Assembly (NCBI GenBank): GCA_030844895.1
Contig: CM061224.1
Coordinates: 26,121,992 to 26,185,991, forward strand
Direction: 5' to 3'
Source of the DNA: Ambrosia x helenae
Taxonomy: Eukaryota > Streptophyta > Magnoliopsida > Asterales > Asteraceae
Length of the DNA: 64,000 bases
The translations under genes and the position numbers were made by a program. Shown one piece after another: positions 9,905 to 22,596 of this stretch (its first letter is position 1; each line of letters opens with the position of its first letter). The notes under the pieces were generated by a model. That model was not told the DNA's origin. It worked only from the letters and a program-made list of their open reading frames with translations, and did not search any database.

Positions 9905-11228
9905 AATATTAACGTTTAAAAAATATAGGAGGAAACATGAGAAAGAAAAATCCAATTTTGTTTTTAAATTTTTTTTTCCTAAAATCAATTAATACCACAT
10001 GTATGTCACATGACACACTTACGGAGGAGGATGTCCTCTTTGAATGCCATATAGGATTTAAGGCTTTCAATTATATAATAGCTTAATTAATAATTAATTG
10101 ATGAAATAAAATCTCACAATGAGCATTTCAAATAAATAAAATCACCACAACGTGTATAAGCTCGTTTATAAGTGGCGGGAGCTATACGGAAGGTGTACGA
10201 GATGTAACACTCTATTTTAAGCCACGATGGAGGTGCGCCCCGGTATTAACCAATGAACGGCAGTCCAACGCACACAAGAAGACTATCGGGCTGCTCACGG
10301 CACCGAATTCAGTATCCCCCATCTTCTGTCATGGCAATTAATGTGTTTTTTTTAATGTTGGTGTTTAATGCTTAATGTCGAATGTTTAATGTGAATGTTC
10401 AGTGTTTTTTATTAATGTTTAGGTGTTTTTTTTTTCGGTAACTTTTTTTTTAAAAATTTAGCCTTTCATGTTTTTTTTTTAATGTCTACTTCTATTGTAA
10501 TATTTATGAGATTTTTTATATTTTATGTGTGTTGTTAATTTAAAATTTAAAAAAATTGGACTAATAGAAGTGAGGAACTACCTAAAGAAGACTACCCCAA
10601 CACCTTTGGTAGTCCTCATGTTGTCATCATCATAAGAGGAGGGCCCAAAATTTACTGACGTGACGGGTAGTCCTCCCAAGACTTGTCTCTATCACACCTC
10701 ATAGTCTAATGATCAAGAAAAACATGTTATGCAACATGTTATGTTTTTCTTAAATCAACAAAAACATAGTAAACTACTCAAATTAAAGAGAATTAATTGT
10801 TCCTTTGTATGGTGTACTTAATTTTCTTCAAAAGCATTAATGTATGAAAAGAGTATGACTGTTCTAAAAATCATATAAATAATTGGTTTAGAAAAAATTA
10901 CAAATTGTTAGTCCTTGTAGTTTTAGTGAAATTTTAATGTCAGGCACTAAGACTTTTTTATAACATCTTCAGGTATTAACCTTCTAATTTGTAACAATGT
11001 GAAGTTCTAAGACTAACACTCGTTAAGTTTTCCAGATAAATTAAGCTAAAATTAATAGTTCATCATTTAAAAACCATAAGGACCATTTATGTCATAAACT
11101 ATATTTTTAAGTATATGGGCCAAACGCCCCCTTTGCCTGCTCTTGTACATGTTGCCAAACACCCCTCACTTAATCCCACTTATATAAACCTCCCTATCCC
11201 CTTCTTGTTTCTATAGACACAAACAAAC
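9905..11228. other. Non-coding stretch: Helitron end, T-rich DNA
   Basis: The Helitron remainder runs to about 10083. Beyond it is T-rich DNA with repeats of the word TTTAATG (10330-10420), and no frame longer than about 60 codons. Bases 10905-11065 are the inverted partner of 27905-28065. I see no gene. Confidence 0.6.
10905..11065. repeat. Left arm of a far inverted repeat (partner 27905-28065)
   Basis: This arm and its partner match as reverse complements with scattered changes (AACACTCGTTAAGTTTTC against its complement at 27930). Wording such as TTAGTCCTTGTAGTTTTAG resembles the ends of Mutator-like plant MITEs. The two arms enclose the whole Gypsy A cluster. Confidence 0.6.
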
Positions 11229-12870
11229 ACAATTTGTGTTCTTAGGACAGATTCTACACCGGCAAAATGATTTTTCTAAAAATACTTGCCCAAAGAATTA
11301 GATAACCAAAATTTTACATAATATTCCTGTGAGTCCATTTGTCATTCCCCTATTTTTATTTTGCAACAAAACTTCATTGAAAAATTATGAAAACTCAATT
11401 ACTACAGCTAGGTTCTGAAAACTTTCACAATAGGTCAGTTTACCATAAAAATTCTCAAAAATCGTGTATTCATCCAAACGGGATGAATCGACTTGGAAAA
11501 GCCGAGTTTTTCCAAAACTCGAGTTACAGTTGATTAAAGTTGACCTAAGTTTTTAATCCGAAAATCAGTTTTCACCCATAATCAAATAAAATTCCAAAAA
11601 CGTATCAAACGAACACCAAATCGCATGATCTTGCCCATTCCAGAAAGCTAAGACCATGCACGGCATGCACATAACAAGAATTGATCAAAACAGATACATT
11701 AAAGTCATGATACAGAGCCTGCAAGTCAACATTCAGATTCTGTCAGATTTTAAACATGCAATATTATCAACTTATTATATCAAACCCTAGGTGTATATCA
11801 TCAATCAAGAACACAAAGAAATTATCATACAATAATCCTAACACCTTAATATGATCAGAACATGCAAGATTCATTGTGCATAATATGATTTATAAACCTA
11901 GACGCTCAAACATCATAGATATTCAATAACATGAAATCATATTACATAATCATTCATAAATCTTTATGTTTATCATGTTAATCCAAGTTTTAATCTTTAT
12001 AAAACCATATCAGATCTGGACAAAGTTTATTATGGTGTTTAAAACATGATCAAGAAGATTAAAACACAAAGGTTTAAGATAATATACCTAAAGCACTTCA
12101 AAATAAAGAACCGAACGCCTTCCAATCCTCCCAAATGATGTTCTTGAGCTTTTGCAGGTGTTAGAGGGTTTATTTTTCGTATGGGGGCTGTTATGGATGA
12201 TCAGGGTTAAGGTTATGAGGTGCATAGAGTCTAAAGTTGCTTAATTAGGCGTTTAAAGTTGGTTTCACGCGTCTGTCAATCTGAACCCCCATTCAGTCAA
12301 TCTTAACGGCCGTCAGATTGACAAGATCCGTTTCGAGTGGCCCAGTTCAGCGTATTGCATGTTTTCTTCAACGTAATTGTTATTTTGGACCATACCAAGC
12401 GTAACCCCATGTATTTAGACCCCAATTATCCTAACGGTTCATCGGTTACGAGTTTAATAACACGTTTGGTTTAAGTCACATAATCACATAGCAGTTTACA
12501 CATAGTTTCACAGAAACACGTAATTGCAAATAATATCACACAATTATTTCACAATTATCTATTTTCTTGATTCACCAACTCTCAGGGTTTAATACTCATG
12601 TATACAATCTGGTAGTTCCTCGAATTACCATTTGTGCAGTTATTAACTTGTAACCGTGTACCATACGGCTCACTTAACTAACCCTAGTCAAGTGCAATGC
12701 TATGAACTATCGTGTAAGTTAACTACAGTTTGGTTAAACTATTTAACCAAAAAATGCGGGGTGTCACATTATCCCCAAGTTGAAAAGAATTTCGTCCCGA
12801 AATTCAGTAAGTAACCAATAAAGTTGGTGTCAAGTGAGAGGAAATTCTAAAAAAAATTCTGGGTGTCACA
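11229..12870 (-). repeat. 3' LTR of Gypsy A (distal end truncated)
   Basis: Homologous to 20285-21633 joined to 27154-27503. The inner end is GGTGTCACA at 12870, next to the purine tract. About 1.1 kb that exists at the left of the other LTR is missing here. Near the inner end a second, degenerate LTR-end plus PPT module (12758-12807) lies 100 bases from the true one (12861-12910). The partner LTR has the same duplication, so it predates this insertion. Confidence 0.75.
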
Positions 12871-12912
12871 TCATCCCCAAGTTGAAAAGAATTTTGTCCC
12901 GAAATTCAGTTT
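12871..12912 (-). promoter_or_regulatory. Polypurine tract and conserved pol-end palindrome of Gypsy A
   Basis: Read on the minus strand, CAACTTGGGGATGA directly precedes the LTR start TGTGACACC. Purine-rich tracts here prime plus-strand DNA synthesis. Just before it, AATTTCGGGACGAAATT encodes a peptide like NFGTKF, a remnant of the end of pol. Confidence 0.65.
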
Positions 12913-13009
12913 GAGTTTTCGATTACGTGCTCGGGGTTCTCCTAAAAGAGAGGTGCCAATACTGGCGTTGTTTCGATGTCGCTGGCCAGATAAGATTTCC
13001 CCCATCAGA

Positions 13010-14479
13010 ACGAGGGACACCAATCACTATCTCGTGCCAAAGATTTTAGTCCATGCCTGGACAACCCGTACACGCCCATGATGATGTCAGAGCTACGAAG
13101 GACAGTTGGGATGATGAGATTGATACCTAATGGTTAGTTAAACCGTACGGGTTCTACTCACAATAGAGCTAGGTAACTTCGACAAGCTTACCATCAGCTA
13201 GTTCTATGGTGTGTTTGAATTCAAAGAGAGTTGGGTCTAACCCTAGAGTTGTGCTAAAGTCCAAATGCACATACTCAATCAACATCAGAATCAAACAAGA
13301 CATTAGCAAGTTTATCATTCATAAAGGACGTACCCGTCACACGTTGTTGTCATCATTGTCCCCGTTGTTGTTGTTGTCACCGTTGAGCTGGGGACATTCC
13401 CTTTTGTAGTGGGTTTCACTCCCACACTGGAAACACCCTTTTCCAGTATTTCAACGTCTCTGCTGCCCCTATTGTTGCTGCTGATTCTTTGGGAATTGCG
13501 CACGACAGTCCTTAGCTGCATGACCAGCTTTTCCACATCGTTCACACTTTCCGTCCTTATATGGACCAGAATGATGGTAGTTGCACCGTTCACACTTTAG
13601 GTGCCTTCCCTTGTAAATACTCTGGTTTTTGTCAGGAATGGTATGGTTGTTATTGTCGTTGGTGTCCGACTTCTTTCGCTGTTGCTGACTACCGTCACTA
13701 CCTAAGTTCTTACCCGAGCCATCTTCCCACTTCCTCTTGTTATCTTTAGTGGTAGATGATGAAGTACCCCATGGGGGCAAGATTCCTTCCTCCACCTTCT
13801 GATCAGTCAACTGGTGGGCTAAGCAAATGACCTGCTGAATGTTATTCAGGTTAGCAGCGGTGACCATTCCTTTAATCTGGGGCACCAAACCCTTGATGTA
13901 CAACTCGATCCGTTTGTAAGACAGATTAGAATAATTGGGGCACACACAGCCAATTCAGGCGACCTAGTAGTGTACTTCTCAATTTCCGACCCCACCATTT
14001 TCAAGTTGAGGTACTTCGTTTCCAACTTATGGATCTCGTCCCGAGGACAGTACTCCTCCTTCATTAAGTTCTTGAAATCCTCCCATGAGGTGGCATTAGC
14101 CAGGTCCACACCCAACATCTATACCTGTGCATTCCACCAGGTTAGAGCTGCACCTTCTAACGTGCCGGTAGCGAATTTCACCCAATATTCCTGGGGACAG
14201 TTACACATGGCAAAAACTGACCCGGTCTTCTCAAACCACCTTAACAAACCGACTGCTCCCTCTGGTCCTCCAAAAGAGTTTGGCTTGTAGTCCATAAATG
14301 TCCTCAAAGTGCAAGTAGGCGGGTGATGAGAGTTTAGAAACGAAGAGAGAGACTAATTTGAATAAGTTGTTACCAGCTTGAAAGGCTGCAAGAGCTGCAA
14401 CTACCCTTTCGTTAATCAGTGCATTCAGTTCCGCCTGTGTCATGTTGATGCTTCCCCTTCCATGTCCACGTCCAGCCAT
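13010..14479 (-). pseudogene. Gypsy A gag-protease, broken
   Basis: Gag starts at 14479 (MAGRGHGRGSINMTQAELN). It continues in changed frames: retrotransposon gag words GALTWWNAQ-like near 14125, then SWEDFKNLMKEEYCPRDE near 14080. A zinc knuckle CERCGKAGHAAKDC (C-X2-C-X4-H-X4-C) lies near 13520. At least two frameshifts and one stop separate these pieces. Downstream, about 13010-13300, a protease remnant is visible: the catalytic DSG has become DSD and the frame has stops, with ELADGKLVEV and IIMGVYGLSRHG further on. Pol is absent after that. The product would have been the capsid protein and an aspartic protease. Confidence 0.7.
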
Positions 14480-15269
14480 AGTGGTCCTACATTCACCATA
14501 AGCTCATGAGACATAAAACTATGCGGGCCATACGATCGTTCACACATAGTGTAGGCGAACTGGAATAAAGAACAAACTTTAAGAGAACAACTCAGCCTCG
14601 ACTGGGTCTAGAATAAAAGAAAGAAAGATCAAGCGAATGAAGATAGGAATCAATCGTCTCCGTGCTCAGTGAAAATAATAGAGTCTCCATATTCGCTCTA
14701 TTCGGGTTTGATTGGTTCAGGTTCCTTCTCTAATTCCTCTTCTTCCTCCCCTAGAGGTGTAAGTGATCCTTAAGACTAACAGCGTACGATTTACAAATTT
14801 GGACTAGGTAGTTACTAACTAAGTCATCAAGTGTTCCACTTGTTCCTTCAACAATTCTCGTCGACCCTCGGTAGTTTTCCCTTCATTACTCGAAGAGTAG
14901 CACCGTGTCGTGGTTGCTGCGTAGTTCTCCGTTAGAGTGACTATAATGCCTTCAAGGGTTCTCTCCCATGTATCTAACAGTTGGTACCCTCACCGGTACT
15001 CTATTGCCGACTTCCCCATCCGTGAAGATGGTTGGAATTTTAGTCCCAATTGATACGCCACATGGCCTAGCTCTCGTCCTTCACCAAGGATGTGCTCAGT
15101 ATCGGATTTAGTGTTAAAGGATTATGTATCTCCTATAACATGTTAAGCAAGTATACGTAGCCCAAAAGCTAGTTGTGCACTTAAGCTGTGAGTGTAACTA
15201 ATGCAATGCATATGCTATGACAGTTATAGACTAGACTCACCATGCAGTGCTAGTTCACTATAACCAGTG

Positions 15270-15281
15270 GCTCTGATACCA
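15270..15281 (-). promoter_or_regulatory. tRNA-Met primer binding site of Gypsy A
   Basis: The reverse complement is TGGTATCAGAGC, matching the 3' end of plant initiator tRNA-Met. It is three bases from the LTR end at 15285, which fixes orientation as minus. Confidence 0.9.
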
Positions 15282-18089
15282 ATCTGTCACACCCTCAAAT
15301 TTCCACTGCAGGGTTTATACCGCGAGGCGCGTGACACACGAGGATCCCTATAGCCATAATTCACATGAATGACTCTAAATGCCCAAACCATTTAGCTCGT
15401 TTTCAAAAATATAGTTTTAACGTTTTACCAAAAAGTTTAGATAAGTTGTGGAAGCGTAAATCAAACATAATCGTTTAAGTTCATGCGCAACACAACGCGC
15501 CCAAAATAAAACAATTGAATGTAAAGCAAAGTATAAGTACAATAATGTTCATAACTTGTAACAACCGGCAAAAATGAGGTAATTCCGTACTAATTAACTA
15601 ATATGTGATTAACGTAATTAAATGCAATTATGTGTTGATTTATTTATCAAGGCCTTAGAAGATAGCAAATTCCCAAATAATGCATAGGAATGCATACATT
15701 TAATGACAAAACATGATGGGATCATGTGCGAGTAAATTTATCCGGTATGGACGTTAGCGATTACCCGGTAAAAATCAAATAAACGAAAAGGATCCCGGAC
15801 ACCCAGGATATAAAATAAAGGGTAATTTCACAAAATATAATGGGCTTTGGAACTCCAAAGCCATAAGTGAGAGCTTTTCATACAAATCTCCCGGTAACGA
15901 ATAAAGTGCGCGTACCGCACCCGATACGCGTATAACTTATAATTTCACCCGACAAAAGCCTAAATAACCAATCAACGCTTAAACTAGGCTATGTTTAAGG
16001 GTTATTAAAGGTATTTTTATTATCCGAATAACGCGCGGTTAAAACCCGAAAAATACCCGAACGAGGAGGGATTTAACATAACAAATAATGGGTAAATATT
16101 TGGTGTTGTGGACCCCATCTAAACCCCTAAGGGGCCGGCCTAAACCCACCCCCCCATGCTTAATCTCTTCCTTTTGTCTAAGTAGCCCACTTGTGTACTA
16201 GAGGTAATCATGGGATTAAATATGCATGGATGGTCATTGGGTAAGATTTGATAGTACAAAAGCAAGCCTAAACCATGCTTTTTGTAAGAAAAAAATCGGC
16301 CAAGGGCCTTATGAAGCCAACACAAGATCATTCCATAAGATTACATTAATGATTAATATAAATCTAATGTAGATTGCATGGAAGATTATCACATCTAGGC
16401 AAGATTCACAAAATCCTCTCTTCTCTCTCTCTCTCTAACTCACGGCCAAAACACCCTCTACATAATCCCCCAAAGATCATTAGTACCTCACACAATCTTC
16501 ACTAGATTTTGCAAAATCCATGGAAGATACATGTGATCTTTAGAGATATTAGAAGGATATTATAAAGATACAAGTATGCACACTTGAAACAACAAAGCAA
16601 AACCTCCTTCTTTCTTCCCCTCTTGGCCGTAGCATATACCACCCACACACACACTTTCCTTTCAAGTTTAACACTTCCAAATCACCTCTAAATATCCATC
16701 TTTCAAAACCCCATTGTGTGTTTCAAGAGCTTGGAGCTTAACCACTTGGAAGAACACACTAAACCCCATTCAAATCCAAGGTTTTTGTCTTCCCTAGCCT
16801 TGTGCTAGTAGTAAGCTTCTTAACCTTGCTTTGATCATTAATATTCATGTTATGTGTTCTTAGAAGCAAGTTGTACATGAAGGGTTAAAATGTGGTTTTG
16901 AACATAAGCTTTAATATATTTTACAAGAGTAAAATGGATGATTAAAGACATGTAAATGGATCATAGATTTGATGTTAGTAATGTAGTATTTCTAAAAATT
17001 ATAAAACCTACACATACACTTATGAAGGATCATGATTTAAACATGTTTTGTGAAAGTAACTTGAATATGCTAAAAGGTAGTTTTAATCATCACAAAATGA
17101 CCATCTAAAGTCTAATATAAGTTGGAATATGTTAGAAGATCATAAATGTAGAAGTTACATATTTAAAGTCTACTCACTTGGATGAGTGAAATTTGGATAT
17201 GTTGGACAAATACACTAAACACACATATTAGTAGTCTTAATGATGGAATATAAGACTATTAAAAGTGGCATGATGTAAAAATAATCTAACATTAAGAAGA
17301 TGATTCTTCAAAGTCCACTAATTTGGGAAAGAAAATGCTAACTTTGGAAGTTAGGATGGAAAAATACAACATTTGTAAGTTAAGGGACTAATGTTGTAAC
17401 TTTGAAAATTTAAGGACTAAAATGGATATTTTAGAAACTTTTATCCAAAAATGCAACAATGGAAAGCTTGGTGTCAAAAGCATAAATAATGATTTTCCAA
17501 GGATGGTTTGGTAAACACTAGTAAACAATTTGTGTATTTTGTATAAAAAGTGTATTTTTTATAAAAATGGAAGTTTATAAAAATATGGACTTGTATTAAC
17601 ATAAGGGTTTTATAAAAATAGAGGTTTTTATAAAAATGTTGAACAAGATTAAAAACTTGAGAAAACTTATACAAAAATGAACCCTTTTATATAAATGGGA
17701 ATATAAAAGTGTTGGAAACATTTTTGTAGATAAGTTAACAAGTTGGGTTAAAAATACAAAGGTATTTTTGAACCTTTCAAGTAATATGTGTTAAAGAATT
17801 AGAAATATAAATAATATTTCTATAAAACGCATATTGGGAAAAACTTGGAAAAATTAACCATCGGACTTAGATACATAAACTAACTATAGCGGATAAACGG
17901 ACAAACAAGAGAAAAATGCCATTGCGGCAAGATGAGAAAATATATATTTTAGGAAGTAAAATATATATAACATGGGTGAAAATTTTATAACACTTTCCTA
18001 AGTGTTGGAGAAAATATTCGTGGGAGAAAACATAACGTAAATGATTAAGACGTTAAACAAACGTATGGACTTAACAAGAAAAATTGTAC

Positions 18090-18091
<2 letters not shown>

Positions 18092-18129
<38 letters not shown>

Positions 18130-18204
18130 TCGACTCGACGAAATTCTAGTACATCTACTTAATGGGAAAGTAGATATGCGGGAAGGAAAACCGAGACGAG
18201 TAGA

Positions 18205-18272
<68 letters not shown>
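18092..18272 (+). repeat. (TA)n, (AT)n and (TG)n microsatellites
   Basis: A TA run at 18092-18127 and an AT run at 18209-18240 continuing into a TG run at 18241-18272, inside the solo LTR. They create artificial Tyr-Ile frames on both strands. Confidence 0.95.
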
Positions 18273-18273
<1 letters not shown>

Positions 18274-18414
18274 CCGAACCGACGAGATCCTAGTATATTT
18301 ATTTGAATGGGAAAATAAATATGCAGCAAAGTGAGTCGGGTCGAGTGTTAAGAATGTATTATATCGAACGATGCGATCTTAAGTATAATTATTTGAATGG
18401 GAAAATAATTATAC
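18153..18414 (+). repeat. Three hairpins with a constant AATGGGA loop
   Basis: Stems: 18153-18160 with 18168-18175 (8 bp), 18295-18304 with 18313-18322 (10 bp), 18383-18394 with 18403-18414 (12 bp). The loop is (G)AATGGGA each time, and each is preceded by CGACGA-like and CTAGTA-like words. Stem sequences differ between copies but both arms change together. Confidence 0.8.
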
Positions 18415-21400
18415 GTTAGGTGAAGTCGAATCAAGGATAATAACATACAAGTTAAAAGGATATTAACAAGAATAATATATAACTTGGAAGAAAAGGGTAA
18501 TCCATCGCCAACGAACCTAGGATACACGTTTAATTAAACGGGAATTGGAATAACACGTGGTCGGGGAGTTGGGTGTACAACTTGCCAAGGCACATGCACT
18601 ATAGGTGTAGTGACTTATACGTCTAGGACGATTGTAGGTGCGAGACCACAAATTTGCTATCTTTCCTTTTGAGCCGGACACAGATTCAGGTGAGTCTCAC
18701 GGCCCCATTTTAAACTATTTTACGTTTTTCGGGGGAAAGATATGTTAGGGAAAATGTTTGACGGGATAATTACTTGAGTAGTGATCGCCACTCGGGGTTG
18801 AGACCTCTCTTCTATAATCATTAATTCAGGGAAATGAAACCGAATGTATATTTGAATAGTACTATTGGTGCCTGACAAGGCCCACCCCTAATCGATAGCG
18901 TCGATTATGCATCGGCGTATGTCGGGGGTGCACGTATTCTGAAATCAAGTCGTAGGATACCGAGTAACGACTTGGAGCGGGGCATTATTATTATTTGTCT
19001 TGGTTTGGTTATAGGCTCAAGTAGAATTGTAGGAACTTGCAACTCCTAAAAATTGTCATAACATGGTATTTCCCAAGAGTTAAAGTTTTGGAAACTAAAA
19101 CCTGTGAACTCACCAATATTTATATATTGACGAATTTTAAACATATCTTTCAGGTAATTGATTGAAGATGGACAACATGGCGAGCTGGGTCAGGGGAATC
19201 TCTCAACTGGGCGTCGGGTGTTTTGAAGGGGTTTCACCTTTATTCCCCAAGGATTTGGGATATATTTGAGAAACCTCCTTGCTTGTATTAAAAACAATTT
19301 CGTTTATGTGTAAACGTGAAACATGGTTTTTGACGCCTTAATAAATGACCCATTTTCTTAATTACTTAAGATTTGCGTTAACCTTGACTTTATACGCTTG
19401 AACCGTCGCGCCACGTGTTTCCGCCATTGGCGTGGTGTGACATAACCCATGACACAATGATGCATGTCCTATCATGCTCCGAACCTAGAGACCTGCAAAA
19501 GCATGCTATCGTGTGTCAACATAAACCACTAGTTCAGCGTATGCCAAGTGTAGCTAACCCATTCATGATAACTAAACAATGAAAGTACCGAACTGCTATT
19601 TAAACGATGCACTTGCCCCGCGAGCTGGTTTTTGCCTCCCATCATTGCCTATCAACAATGATAAAATCTAAGGTTATAGTTCACTCCCGGCTCCCATCAC
19701 GGTGTGAGGTTTGTCAAACCTAATAGCGCTATCAACTAGTAACCCGCTTGCCACCCGGCAACTCATTCAGTATAGTGAAGGACTTCCGTGATAGAATGCA
19801 GTTTATTTCATCAATGACAAAAGTGTGAAACTAGAAAAACCCGATTCCTCCCAAGAATCAACCCATCCCAAAACCCGGGATAAAACAGTAGTCCCAAACC
19901 TGGACTAGAAAAGTTAAGCAAGTTGTCTCCCCGAGACGCATGCTTTTAAGAAAAGAGTAGTGAAACTCAACTTAGGTTGCAAAGCTAAAATCCAATCCAA
20001 AAGAAACAAGGACATGCTACCGACTCCCTATTATATGTGTCATCATGTGAGTACGTGTGTACATACCATACACCACATAACTCGTTTGTCCAAAACGTTT
20101 AAGAATGTGAAAACATTTAAGTGACAACTAGTATAACTACATGCACAAGTAGACCCTACGAACCAATTGGTGAACGTTATGTTTATCATCAATCTTACGC
20201 GTCATTTACATCTCATATAAGTGTACACACAAGTTCAAGTCATAATCAAAGCATATAAGACCTCAAATAAGCACATATGCATTTACGTCACAATCTGTGT
20301 TTTTAGGACAGATTGTACACCGCCAAAAAAAATTTCTAAAAATACTTGCACAAAGAATTATATAACCAAAATTTTACAGAATATTTCTATGAGTCCATTT
20401 TTTTATTCCCCTATTTTTAATTCGCAACAAAACTACAATGAAAAATTAATAAAAATCAATTACTACATCTAGGTTTTAAAAACTTTCACAATAGGCCAGT
20501 TTACGATAAAAATTCTCAAAAATCGTGAATTTATCCAAACGGGATGATTCTACTTGGAAAAGCTTAGATTTTCCAATATCGACCTACTGTCAAAATTTCA
20601 TAACCTAACTCTTCATAAAACTCGAGTTACAGTTGATTAAATTTGACCTACGTTTTTAATTCGAAAATCAGTTTTGACCTGTAATCAAATAAAATTCCAA
20701 AAACATATCAAACGAACACCAAATCACGTGATCTTGCCCATTCCATAAAGCTAAGACCATGTATGACATGCACATAACAAGAATCGATCTAAACAGATAT
20801 ATTAAAGTCATGATACAAAGCCTGCAAGTCGACATTCAGATTCTGTCAGATTTTAAACATGCAATATTATCAACTATATCAAACCCTAGGTGTATATCAT
20901 CAATCAAGAACATCAAGAAATCATCATACAGTAACCCTAACACCTTAATATGATCAGAACATGCAAGATTCATCGTACATAATATGATTTATAAACCCTA
21001 GACGCTCAAACATCATAGATATATTCAATAACATGAAACCATATTACATAACCATTCATAAATATTTATGTTTATCATGTTAATCCAAGTTTTAATCTTT
21101 ATAAAACCATATCAGATCTGGACAAACTTTATTACGGTGTTTAAAACATGGTCAAGAAGATTAAAACACAAAGGTTTAAGATAATATACCTAAAGCACTT
21201 CAAAGTCAAGAACCGAACGCCTTCCAATCCTCCCGGATGACGTTCTTGAGCTTTAGCAGGTGTTAGAGGGTTTATTTTTCGTATGGGGGCTGTTATGGAT
21301 GATTAGGGTTGAGGTTATGAGGTGCATGGGGCTTAAAGTTGCTTAATTGGGCGTTTTAAGTCGGTTTCACGCGTCTGTCAATTTGAACCCTCATTCAGTC

Positions 21401-21956
21401 AATCTTAGCGGCCGTTCAGATTGACAAGATCTGTTTTGAGTGGCCCAGTTCAGCGTATTGCATGTTTTTTTTAATGTAATTGTTATTTTGGGCCATACCA
21501 AGCGTAACCCCATGTCTTTAGACCCCAACCATCCTAACGGTTCATTGGTTACGAGTTTAATAACACGTTTGGTTTAAATCACATAATCACGTAACAGTTT
21601 ACACATAGTTTCACAGAAACACGTAATTGCAAATGAATGGATAGGGAGCCTAATCCACGCGGAGGAGGCATCCCTATCCCTCTACATGAAGACCCGTGGA
21701 AACATCCGCGCGGGATGTATTCTGCGGAGAATGGATGAGCCACAAAGTAGCCTCATATACTTCACTTGGGGAAAGCAGACGCGCGCCTACCGACGCGCGG
21801 AATATTCCACTCCATAACATCCCCAGGTACGAGGTACGGAAGATCAGGGGTCAGGGAGATCCGTCTACAGAGGATCACAGGCACCACCAAGCGGAAGGCG
21901 ACACGTGTCCGCAGTAGCCCAACAACCATGAAGCATAGATACAGTTGTATAGGTCT

Positions 21957-22440
21957 GACCATTTAGTTTTAGCTCAGATATTAATGAGGAAAATCTTTCA
22001 AATTGCTGAGTTAAAGTTTCGCCATTAATGTGAGCAAAAGTTTCATACTGTTAAGCCAAGATTTCTCTGGTGTTGGCAATCACCTCTTCAGTTCCTCCAA
22101 ACTGTTCTTTTAGGCAGTCCCAAAGCTCTTTGGCACTATCACAATGTAATAGGCCAGAATAGATTTCATTTGGGAGTGCCATTGCCAACATAGAAAAAGC
22201 TTTTGCATCAAGCTCAAGTTTTAGGAAATCATCATCAGTATAGTCTTTTGGTTCTTTTGGAATCTCTTCCTTAGTTTCAAGATTTATATTTACTGGTTTA
22301 TGAGGACCATATATCACAGATCTCCAACAACCTGTGTTGGTCTGTGACAAGGTATGTGCCATTCTCTTTTGCCATATGTTATATTCATTTCTTACAAGCA
22401 TGGCAGGTTTAGTGGCAGAACCAGTATTATGAGAATCCAT
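21957..22440 (-). pseudogene. Copia gag, truncated
   Basis: The frame opens at 22440 (MDSHNTGSATKPAM). It carries the UBN2-like gag pattern of plant copia elements: W..M, AKELWDCLKEQFGGTEEV near residue 110. A TAA at about 22051 interrupts it, and homologous gag sequence (FAHINGETL, FSSLISELKLNG) continues in the same frame to about 21957, where the element is cut off. Gag forms the virus-like particle. Confidence 0.75.
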
Positions 22441-22582
22441 TTTAAAGGGTATTGATTTGACAAATATCTCTTAAAGTGATGGATGTTGATAAAAGTGAGC
22501 TTATAATCCTTTATTGAATATCAATAAGAGCCTGTGTCTGATTCTCAATGTGTTAGATTGATATGTGATCAGATAAACCAGT

Positions 22583-22594
22583 GCTCTGATACCA
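22583..22594 (-). promoter_or_regulatory. tRNA-Met primer binding site of the copia fragment
   Basis: The reverse complement TGGTATCAGAGC lies two bases from the LTR start at 22597. Confidence 0.9.
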
Positions 22595-22596
22595 AT

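Larger units (their letters stand above)
5225..10083 (-). mobile_element. Helitron copy 2, split by a LINE and a MITE
   Basis: The minus-strand 3' end (hairpin plus CTAG) is at 5225. The sequence then follows the 4417 copy and is interrupted by a MITE (5624-5831) and by the LINE (about 5880-9890). It resumes at about 9905 and ends near 10083, where the expected TC start reads GC. Without inserts it would be about 670 bp. Confidence 0.7.
15557..19442 (+). mobile_element. Solo LTR, about 3.9 kb, Gypsy type
   Basis: Starts TGTAACAACCGG and ends GGTGTGACA, flanked by TAACT (15552-15556) and TAACC (19443-19447). The 3' end carries GTTTCCGCCATTGG, the same word found at the 3' ends of LTRs B and C (GTTTCCGCCATCGG), which sets the plus orientation. 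No coding frame. It contains (TA)n and (TG)n runs and the three covarying hairpins at 18153-18414. It is a recombination remnant of a full element. Confidence 0.65.

Noticed and set aside
18041..18334. Plus-strand frame of 97 codons with Tyr-Ile and Cys-Val runs
   Set aside because: Produced by TA and TG microsatellites in a solo LTR.
21696..21966. Three overlapping frames of 66-73 codons
   Set aside because: Overlap on both strands in a GC-rich LTR-like piece; no recognisable protein.
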